Shown here: in pieces, positions 16,509 through 22,158 of the stretch
How positions within the stretch are numbered: the first letter of the stretch is position 1
How the letters are laid out: each line of letters starts with the position of its first letter
NCBI GenBank assembly: GCA_024399015.1
Contig: JAKSIC010000032.1
Span: 1 to 32,062, forward strand
Direction of reading: 5' to 3'
Source: Fibrobacter sp.
GTDB taxonomy: Bacteria > Fibrobacterota > Fibrobacteria > Fibrobacterales > Fibrobacteraceae
DNA length: 32,062 nt
Made by a program: the position numbers and the translations under genes
The notes under the pieces: generated by a model
Told to the model about the DNA's origin: nothing
Seen by the model: the letters and a program-made list of their open reading frames with translations, nothing else
Database searches by the model: none

Positions 16509-17477
16509 ATGAGCGAGCAAAATCAGAACTTGCAAAAAACAACATTGATTTCCTTTGTGGTCCCTTGCTATCGAAGCCAGGGAACCATCGAGACCGTGGT
16601 TAACGAAATCCGCGACACCGTCGCAAAGCAAAACGGCTCCGACGCATTGCGAACCTTCGATTACGAGATCGTTCTCGTAAACGACTGCAGCCCCGACAAC
16701 GTTTGGCAAGTCATCAAGAGCCTCGCTGCCGCAGACCCGAAAATCAAGGGAATCTGCCTCGCCAAGAATTTCGGCCAACACTGCGCCCTCATGGCAGGCT
16801 ACGCCCAGGCCACCGGCGATTACGTTGTAAGCCTGGACGACGACGGCCAGACACCCGCCAGCGAAACCTTCAAGCTCGTGGACAAACTGGAAGAAGGCTT
16901 CGACGTGGTGTACGGCTACTACGCCCACAAAAAGGAGCACCTGTTCCGCCGTTTCGGCAGCTGGACCAACAAGAAAATGGCCGAAGCTATTATCGGCCAG
17001 CCCAAGACTCTGCAGACCACCAGTTTCTTCATCATGAAGAAATTCATCGTAGAAGAAATCACCCGCTACTCCCACCCCTTCGCCTACATCAGCGGCCTGG
17101 TTTTCCGCGCCACCAAGAGCCTGGGCAATGTGGAAGTGGAACACCGCAACCGTTTGGAAGGCACCTCCGGCTACACCATCGCAGGCCTTATCCGCCTGTG
17201 GATCAACGGATTCACCGCCTTCAGCGTAAAACCCTTGCGTGCCGCCACCTTCATCGGCATCCTCTGCGCCATCATAGGCCTTGTCGCAGGCGGCTTTGTG
17301 GTGTACCAAAAACTGATGCGCCCCGAAATCCCCGTGGGCTATACCAGCATCCTTGCCAGCATGCTTTTTATCGGCGGCATGATCATGCTCCTGCTTGGCC
17401 TTATCGGCGAATACATCGGCCGAATCTACATCAGCATCAACCAGAGCCCCCAATACGTCATTAGGGAAAAGGTATGA
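16509..17477 (+). CDS. Polyprenyl-phosphate glycosyltransferase (ArnC/GtrB/DPM-like GT2)
   Basis: 322 residues. GT2 catalytic domain (ISFVVPCYRSQGTIETVV at residues 14-31, DYEIVLVNDCSPDN, VVSLDDDGQTPAS with the DDD metal motif, RNRLEGTSGYT) followed by two strong transmembrane segments (about 238-262 and 277-300) and a short basic tail. This is the architecture of enzymes that load a sugar onto undecaprenyl phosphate at the inner face of the inner membrane. The next gene overlaps by 4 bp (ATGA) and is a large membrane protein, recalling GtrB-GtrC pairs in which the loaded sugar is then added to a surface glycan. Confidence 0.88.
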   Translation: MSEQNQNLQKTTLISFVVPCYRSQGTIETVVNEIRDTVAKQNGSDALRTFDYEIVLVNDCSPDNVWQVIKSLAAADPKIKGICLAKNFGQHCALMAGYAQATGDYVVSLDDDGQTPASETFKLVDKLEEGFDVVYGYYAHKKEHLFRRFGSWTNKKMAEAIIGQPKTLQTTSFFIMKKFIVEEITRYSHPFAYISGLVFRATKSLGNVEVEHRNRLEGTSGYTIAGLIRLWINGFTAFSVKPLRAATFIGILCAIIGLVAGGFVVYQKLMRPEIPVGYTSILASMLFIGGMIMLLLGLIGEYIGRIYISINQSPQYVIREKV

Positions 17478-19222
17478 TCCGTCGCAACCTAGCCATTGCG
17501 CTTTGCATAAACCTTTTCTTTCTGGCCCTCTGTCTGATCTTTGGCGACCTTAAGTTCGGCGCCATCGACGACTACTTCATGGCGGCGGTACTTACCGGAG
17601 CCCACGGCACCGATTACAACCCCCACCTGCTCTTTGTCAACGCCCTCTACGGCTACGCGCTGATTCCACTATATAAACTGTTCCCCACCATCGGCTGGTA
17701 CTACATCGGCGAAATGTTCAGCGTGTTCCTGAGCTTCACCACCATCAGCTACATCATCATCAAAAAAATGGGAGACAAATGGGGCACGCTCATCGCCACC
17801 TTGTTCGTGGCCATGTTCGCCAGTGACTTCTACCTGGTGGTACAGTTTACCCAATGCGCAAGCCTCCTCAGCGCCACCGGCATGCTTGTCTTCGCCAACG
17901 CCGTTTGCAACAACAATGTCATTGCGAGGAGCGCAGCGACGTGGCAATCCAAGCAGTCTCTACTCAACGCCCTCCCTTACCTCTACGCCCTCGTCCTCCT
18001 TCTCTGGGGCAGCATCATGCGTTGGCAGGCCTTCCTCATGGGCATGCCCTTCTTCTGCATCGGCCTCCTTTTCAACATCAAAAAATGCTGGGCAAACAAA
18101 ATCCCCGTCATCATTACCCTAGCCGTAATGTTCATTGCCGCCTTCGGCCTCCAGCAATGGGATCGTAGCCTCTACACCACCCCCGAATACAAGCCCTACA
18201 TGGAAATCCAGGGCCCCCGCGCAGCCCTTGGCGATGGCAACAATTACAACCAAAACGCCGTCTACGAAGAACTGGAAGAAATGGGGATGTCTGCAAAAGA
18301 CTACAACATGCTCACCGAATGGACCTTCTACGACACCGAGACATTCGCCAAAGACAGCATGCAAGCCTACGTGAACATCATCAACCAGTTCAGGGACAAG
18401 AACGAAAAGAAAGACATTCCGCAAGCTCTTTTAAATGTCCTGGCCAATTCCATCAACCGACCCATCTTTTTCACATGGTTTATTGCATGCCTGCTGATCC
18501 TGGCAACAAACAAGCGTAAGTTCCCCTACCTGTGGGCTAGCCTTGGCTCCATCTTTTTCTTGATGACCATGCTGCTCGCCCAGAACCGCCTGGTGTACCG
18601 CGTAGAAAGTGGCTTCTGGCTCTACTCCGCCATGCTCGCCGTTCCCCTTTGGAACCAGATCAAATCTGAGAAGATCGACAAGTTCGTCAACAACAAATCT
18701 CTCGCAATCATTCTATCTGTCATCGCCCTCGCCAACATTTTCTCCTACGCAACAACCGGAGATGTTGTCCGTAATCCCAGTTCTGGAAAAGAAACCACCC
18801 TGGCCGTCGACGACTCCACCGATTACAAGAAAGTTATTGAATATTTTGACACCAATCAAGACAAAATGTTCATGCTGAACATGCGAACATACATGGTGTT
18901 AAGCCACCACAAAATGCCGCCCTACAAGGCAGAACCCATAGGCAGTTACAAGAACACCATCAGCTTTGGCTACTGGACCCCCTACCTGCCCGAAATCACA
19001 CAGACATTGGCAGAATACGGAATAACCAACCCCATCAAGGACGTGGTCAAGGAAAACGTCATCGTCGTAAACGAGCCTAAACTAAGCGACTTCCTGACGC
19101 GCCACTACTACGGCTCCAACGCCGACGGCACCCCCACAGGCGACACCATCGTCATCGATACATTGAAAACAATCGGAAAGACAAACTTCCTAAAATACAG
19201 ACTCTTATCCAAGCCCTTGTGA
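17474..19222 (+). CDS. Polytopic membrane protein, GT-C/GtrII-like glycosyltransferase candidate
   Basis: 582 residues with about ten hydrophobic segments in the first 430 and a soluble C-terminal part of about 150. The early FGAIDDYFMAAVLTG between the first two segments fits the Asp-Asp/Glu loop of GT-C enzymes that use polyprenyl-linked sugars on the periplasmic side. It starts within the stop of the upstream GtrB-like gene with an AAAAGG ribosome-binding site, so the two are coupled. Residues about 148-162 (VIARSAATWQSKQSL) come from an in-frame palindromic repeat at 17917-17960, placed in or next to a membrane loop. A Wzy-like polymerase is an alternative reading. Confidence 0.6.
   Translation: MIRRNLAIALCINLFFLALCLIFGDLKFGAIDDYFMAAVLTGAHGTDYNPHLLFVNALYGYALIPLYKLFPTIGWYYIGEMFSVFLSFTTISYIIIKKMGDKWGTLIATLFVAMFASDFYLVVQFTQCASLLSATGMLVFANAVCNNNVIARSAATWQSKQSLLNALPYLYALVLLLWGSIMRWQAFLMGMPFFCIGLLFNIKKCWANKIPVIITLAVMFIAAFGLQQWDRSLYTTPEYKPYMEIQGPRAALGDGNNYNQNAVYEELEEMGMSAKDYNMLTEWTFYDTETFAKDSMQAYVNIINQFRDKNEKKDIPQALLNVLANSINRPIFFTWFIACLLILATNKRKFPYLWASLGSIFFLMTMLLAQNRLVYRVESGFWLYSAMLAVPLWNQIKSEKIDKFVNNKSLAIILSVIALANIFSYATTGDVVRNPSSGKETTLAVDDSTDYKKVIEYFDTNQDKMFMLNMRTYMVLSHHKMPPYKAEPIGSYKNTISFGYWTPYLPEITQTLAEYGITNPIKDVVKENVIVVNEPKLSDFLTRHYYGSNADGTPTGDTIVIDTLKTIGKTNFLKYRLLSKPL
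17917..17960 (+). repeat. Palindromic repeat inserted in frame in the membrane protein gene
   Basis: TGTCATTGCGAGGAGCGCAG, then CGACGTGGCAATCCAAGCAG. Aligns with the minus-strand element at 13018-13053 apart from two 3-bp differences, and is read in the same frame (VIA...QSKQ). Confidence 0.78.
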
Positions 19223-19279
19223 GCCAACGCAATTGTCACCCCAAAAATTTGCGATGCACCCACTTTTTTATTAGATTAA

Positions 19280-19423
19280 TCCTTTTCCCTTATCGAAATC
19301 ATGATGGTCATCGTCATCATGGGCATTTTGGCCGCCGTGGCCGTACCCAAGGTCTTCTCCATCGCAGAAACGTTCTTGTGCCAAACGACCACAATTATAC
19401 AAGCATATTTCATCAGATTTTGA
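19280..19423 (+). pseudogene. Type IV pilin, N-terminal fragment
   Basis: After an in-frame TAA the frame reads SFSLIEIMMVIVIMGILAAV then AVPKVFSIAE: the class III/prepilin hydrophobic helix (normally GFTLIEIMVVIVIMGILAAVAVPK). There is no start codon or leader peptide before it (the residue before FSLIE is Ser, preceded by a stop), and the pilin similarity ends at about 19369, after which the frame runs through unrelated residues to a TGA at 19421. A C-terminal pilin fragment lacking exactly this part lies at 30705-31091 in the same orientation. The piece seen here is surely non-functional as it stands. Confidence 0.8.
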
Positions 19424-19611
19424 AATCACAGTTTGTGATTTCAAAGAACATTTTCCCCGTAAGCAACCTTATCGTGGTGCAAAAATTGCACCTCGATAAC
19501 AGTTTGATGTCAATTTTTTTGATATCAAATGTTTCACACCCATTTCAAGTTGTGCAACTTGAGGTCGATTTTTCCGACTTCAAGTTTCAAGGTCGTTTTT
19601 TCCGACCTTGA
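19419..19611. repeat. Hairpin cluster A (six inverted repeats)
   Basis: Inverted repeats at 19419-19445 (11-bp perfect arms TTTGAAATCAC), 19469-19499 (TTATCG-T-GGTGCAA arms), 19503-19529, 19545-19562, 19558-19584 and 19587-19611. Most have arms of the type (C)AAGGTC or GGTGCA and an A/T-rich loop of 3-7 bases. Read on the minus strand, they spell LKSQTVISK, SRCNFCTTI, LISKKLTSN, (none for the fourth), LKSEKSTSS and SRSEKTTLK, resembling the LRSxxxT motif of the ORF6N gene at 20861-21877. Cluster fills the gap between the pilin fragment and the broken PIN gene; nothing else is seen in that gap. Confidence 0.8.
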
Positions 19612-19689
19612 TCCTAACACTCCCAAGGCAATACCATCAGCAGCAACACCTCGTCAATCAGCCAAAGTCACCAACAAATTCCTCCAGCG

Positions 19690-20000
19690 TTTTCAGATTT
19701 ATCTTGGGAAAGCCAACATTCCTAAGTTTCCTAAACATCCGGATCCATCTTTATCAATCACAATCTGAAAAACGGGTCCTTTCGTACAACATTGTTTGAA
19801 AACTGCACCACCCTCATAAACATAGCCGAAATCATCGGAGCAGCCTTCTCTCTAAAGATTTCCTCATATTCAAGCAAAATTTCGGTAGAAACACAAAGTA
19901 CATATTCTTCATCCAGGAACTTTTTCCACAGAAAATGGTAGGGAGTTCTACTACCAAGCATTTGCAGCATGGCATTCGTATCAATAACGATTTCTCGCAT
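19690..20000 (-). pseudogene. PIN-domain toxin (COG1569-like), broken
   Basis: Starts MREIVIDTNAMLQML at the ATG at 20000, 2 bp after the antitoxin stop. IDTN holds the first catalytic Asp, and STEILLEYEEIF the conserved Glu of PIN ribonucleases. The frame stops at 19758 after 80 residues (VRKDPFFRL), well short of the roughly 140 expected. Beyond the TGA the same frame continues LIKMDPDV, matching the family's 'FFRFNLIxxDPDDNKF', and then degenerates through further stops and a frameshift near 19720, so the last catalytic Asp region is lost. It is therefore read as an inactivated toxin. Cluster A hairpins begin about 80 bp further on. Confidence 0.7.
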
Positions 20001-20002
20001 GG

Positions 20003-20236
20003 CTACCCCCGATAAGGAGTACGAAGATGTTCTGATTTCAGCTGTTCCAGTTTTTCCTGGCCAAAAGATCCGTCTTCCCAACGCCTATCAAGCTCTTGTT
20101 CAAGACGTTCTGCATAAAAATTTTTTAGAAGTTTTGTCAACGCAGCCAACTCTTCTTCACTAGTAACGCTAGCGAAGGACTCAACTACCAGCATTTGAGC
20201 CGGATTCAGAGAAGCCAAAGTCAGTTCGTCAATCAT
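20003..20236 (-). CDS. Antitoxin of the PIN-domain pair
   Basis: 77 residues from the ATG at 20236 (MIDELTLASLNPAQMLVVES), preceded by a GGGAG ribosome-binding site at 5 bp; an upstream ATG at 20290 is less likely. The protein is acidic and mostly helical, ending EHLRTPYRG, resembling small antitoxins encoded directly before COG1569 PIN toxins. The stop is 2 bp before the toxin ATG, the classic antitoxin-first operon. The antitoxin frame is intact although its toxin is broken. Confidence 0.65.
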   Translation of the reverse strand: MIDELTLASLNPAQMLVVESFASVTSEEELAALTKLLKNFYAERLEQELDRRWEDGSFGQEKLEQLKSEHLRTPYRG

Positions 20237-20447
20237 AAAAACTCCCGTTTGCTCTTGGCTAATATAGATATTATTCTGCACTTGTTGCATATTCTTTTTC
20301 CTTTCCGTTTTACAGGCGTGAACAAAAAACGGATTCACCTTGGTCGGACTGCACAAATATAACGCAGAATTCTTAAAAGATGCCACCAGTTTTTGACGAT
20401 TTGCTCATTTACACTTAGCCAACATTCCATAACAAAAAGAGAGCGTA
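20237..20447. other. Upstream region of the toxin-antitoxin pair
   Basis: AT-rich DNA with no convincing gene. It should contain the promoter of the antitoxin gene, but I could not assign boxes with confidence. Confidence 0.3.
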
Positions 20448-20859
20448 AACTTGAAGTCAAATTTTTTGACCTCAAGTTGCTAAAACACAAAAAAAACATT
20501 TTCAATCTCACTGAATTCCGTTATATTATTAAAATCCAATTCAAAATCTACACCATGAAATTTTGAACCCGTCACACTTTATGACCAGATTTTTTCAGCG
20601 AGGTCTAAGGTCAGAAATTTTGACCTTAGAAATTCCAAGATATTCGCTTGGTCGCTAAATTGCCTTTTGAAACCACTCATGCACACACATACGCCTTGTT
20701 CCGTAAAGGCATAGGGATAAGTTCATCTCAACACATTTATATTTGCGGTCAAAAAATTTGACCACAAATTTCAAGGTGGATTTTTTGCACCTTGAACATA
20801 TTCGACATACTCCATAGTCACTTCGGAATTCAACTTGAAGTGCAATTTTTGCACCTCAA
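20448..20859. repeat. Hairpin cluster B (five inverted repeats)
   Basis: Inverted repeats at 20448-20478 (14-bp arms, one mismatch), 20604-20630 (10-bp perfect arms TCTAAGGTCA), 20741-20769 (13-bp arms, one mismatch), 20770-20796 (9-bp perfect arms TTCAAGGTG) and 20835-20859 (11-bp arms, one mismatch). Minus-strand peptides: LRSKNLTSS, LRSKFLTLD, LWSNFLTAN, SRCKKSTLK and LRCKNCTSS. The last one begins 2 bp after the ORF6N stop codon; the third and fourth abut each other. Several single mismatches are A/C on the plus strand, which become G-U wobble pairs in minus-strand RNA. Confidence 0.8.
20579..20769 (-). pseudogene. Decayed ORF6N-domain gene fragment
   Basis: On the minus strand the frame reads NLWSNFLTANI, then after a TGA TYPYAFTEQGVCVCMSGF, then a further LEFLRSKFLTLDL before a TAA at 20579. 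PYAFTEQGVCVCMSGF aligns with PYAFTEQGIYMLMSVL of the intact ORF6N protein, and the distance from LWS to PYAF is 17 residues in both, so this is a genuine relic of a second copy. The second LRS segment downstream is out of place for the domain order and comes with its own hairpin (20604-20630). Confidence 0.65.
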
Positions 20860-20860
20860 A

Positions 20861-21877
20861 CTAAACTAAATCACCCAACACCTTCTCAATCAGCTCGTGA
20901 TAGACTTCAGGGTATTCAATGTCGTCTATCGTTGTCACGCGCTTTCCAGCATCCTTACTTGATGCGCCACAATGGAACATCTTTTCATGGTCTGTTTTGT
21001 AATCCAACACAATATAGCGATCATGGAATATACCGCCTGCAGGCCTCCGCTCAATATCCACATCAGGCCTAGCAGCCTTGAAGTCGTCAATCATCGTTTG
21101 AGTCAAAGCGCAGCCATTCCGCTGGTCGCTAAAAATCGTCACATTCACATTCTGAGCAACACCTCGCAATAAATCCAGTGTTTTTACGCCAACAAAATCA
21201 TCAAACATGAAAATTGACTTCTGAGCCATGCCATAAATCTGCGTGTAAGCGACATCAGCCTCCAGTTTTTGCCCATTCAGAATCAGGTGGTGCTTGTAAG
21301 TAGACGGGTCGTGGAAAAACTCCATGACCTTGCCCAAAGAATCTTGGGTTTTCAGAGACTCCACCTCCAAACGAGCCACATCCGTACGAATTTCCGCAAT
21401 TTCGCGGGAATGTTGTGCCGTGAGGGTTGCTATTTGAACACAATTTGAACAACCCAACAGTTGTTGATTTTCTGTAGCAATGTAATCCTTCATGCCCTTG
21501 AAAAGACGGACAAGAGCTTTGCTTTGAGCTACTGCCAATGGCCCCCTCAAAACAGACATCAACATATAGATTCCCTGTTCCGTAAATGCATAAGGTCGGA
21601 ATTTTGAATATTTTCCCTGTTCTAAGGTCGGTTTTTCCGACCTTAGAATTTCATGATATTCTTCTTTCGTCAACTGAAATCGAAAATCAGCATCAAAACG
21701 TTCAATATTGGCTTTAACCTGTTCATTAAAACGCTTGGTACTATACCCATAAATTTCCGCCAGATCGGCGTCAAGCATCACCTTTACACCACGGATGGTG
21801 TAAACCTTGCTCTTCAGCAAATTCTCGTCAATGAGAGAAAACTCGGCACTATTGCCGGCAACCACATTCTTTTTCAT
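20861..21877 (-). CDS. ORF6N domain protein with C-terminal PLD-like domain
   Basis: 338 residues. N-terminal ORF6N DNA-binding domain (about 18-130): VYTIRGVKVMLDADLAEIYG, STKRFNEQVKANIERF, FRFQLTKEEYHEILRSEKPT and PYAFTEQGIYMLMSVLRGP. A helical linker follows (about 140-190). The C-terminal part (195-338) looks like a PLD-like fold: VAYTQIYGMAQKSIFMFDDF, VTIFSDQRN, then GGIFHDRYIVLD and HCGASSKDAGKR, where HDR replaces the usual HxK. ORF6N proteins are common in phages and mobile islands. A perfect 12-bp inverted repeat at 21620-21648 encodes residues 77-86. Likely promoter at 22045-22073. The gene ends 2 bp before another hairpin of the same family. Confidence 0.82.
   Translation of the reverse strand: MKKNVVAGNSAEFSLIDENLLKSKVYTIRGVKVMLDADLAEIYGYSTKRFNEQVKANIERFDADFRFQLTKEEYHEILRSEKPTLEQGKYSKFRPYAFTEQGIYMLMSVLRGPLAVAQSKALVRLFKGMKDYIATENQQLLGCSNCVQIATLTAQHSREIAEIRTDVARLEVESLKTQDSLGKVMEFFHDPSTYKHHLILNGQKLEADVAYTQIYGMAQKSIFMFDDFVGVKTLDLLRGVAQNVNVTIFSDQRNGCALTQTMIDDFKAARPDVDIERRPAGGIFHDRYIVLDYKTDHEKMFHCGASSKDAGKRVTTIDDIEYPEVYHELIEKVLGDLV
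21620..21648. repeat. Perfect hairpin inside the ORF6N coding sequence
   Basis: Arms TTCTAAGGTCGG (21620-21631) and CCGACCTTAGAA (21637-21648) around TTTTT. On the coding strand it spells ILRSEKPTLE, the motif variable among ORF6N proteins. It belongs to the same family as the hairpins of clusters A and B. Confidence 0.9.
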
Positions 21878-21889
21878 GAATTATTCTAC

Positions 21890-21906
21890 GGGATTCCCGA
21901 AATCCC
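21890..21906. other. Small inverted repeat upstream of ORF6N gene
   Basis: GGGATT-CCCGA-AATCCC, 13 bp before the ORF6N ATG. It could form a leader hairpin in the mRNA and limit translation; no other support. A looser inverted repeat (GAGAGTTAATCACCTCT against AGAGGATTAATTCTC) lies at 21991-22035. Confidence 0.4.
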
Positions 21907-22044
21907 ATGCTCTACGCATGCTGCCGAGGGGCCGATCCCCCCTCAGAGGTCCTGCGGAAATGCGATTGCACGTTCCAGCGACACATGGCAGAGAGTTAAT
22001 CACCTCTCCAATTTCAGCTAAGAGGATTAATTCTCACGGCAATA

Positions 22045-22073
22045 AAGATACACAAACGTTCACTACCTGTCAA
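22045..22073 (-). promoter_or_regulatory. Candidate sigma70-type promoter for the ORF6N gene
   Basis: On the minus strand TTGACA (22073-22068), 17 bp, then TATCTT (22050-22045). That predicts a start near 22038 and a leader of about 160 bases before the ORF6N ATG. Confidence 0.5.
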
Positions 22074-22107
22074 GTAGTATTTACACGTTCCTCCAAATCC
22101 TCCAACC

Positions 22108-22135
22108 TGTCATCCCGGCCTTGAGCCGGGATCTC
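22108..22135. repeat. Palindromic GC-rich repeat (REP-like), copy 2
   Basis: ATCCCGGC/GCCGGGAT arms (22112-22119, 22125-22132) around CTTGA, preceded by TGTC: the reverse orientation of the element at 262-289. It is followed by a T-run and ends just before the wzt start region, so it may also act as a terminator for plus-strand readthrough. Confidence 0.65.
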
Positions 22136-22145
22136 CTTTTTTTAC

Positions 22146-22151
22146 TACATT
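22146..22151 (+). promoter_or_regulatory. TACATT box 13 bp before the wzt start
   Basis: TACATTCccgaacATG, no Shine-Dalgarno; same layout as the other probable leaderless starts in this window, with one base different from TATATT. Confidence 0.4.
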
Positions 22152-22158
22152 CCCGAAC

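Noticed and set aside
16446-17453. Open frame opposite the ArnC/GtrB-like gene, and similar long shadows opposite rfbB (6876-8102), the LamG lipoprotein (585-1508) and wzt (22081-22950)
   Set aside because: Each covers a gene with clear family motifs on the other strand and has no ribosome-binding site or domain.
19419-20859. Hairpin clusters as a CRISPR array
   Set aside because: Arms and spacing differ between units, there are no regular spacers, and no cas gene is present.
19419-20859. Hairpins as intrinsic terminators
   Set aside because: The T-runs lie in the loops rather than after the stems, and eleven terminators in a gap with no matching number of transcripts make no sense.
19223-22158. 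Insertion sequence in the accessory segment
   Set aside because: No transposase frame or terminal inverted repeats of IS type could be found; the only recombinase is the tyrosine integrase at 29797.
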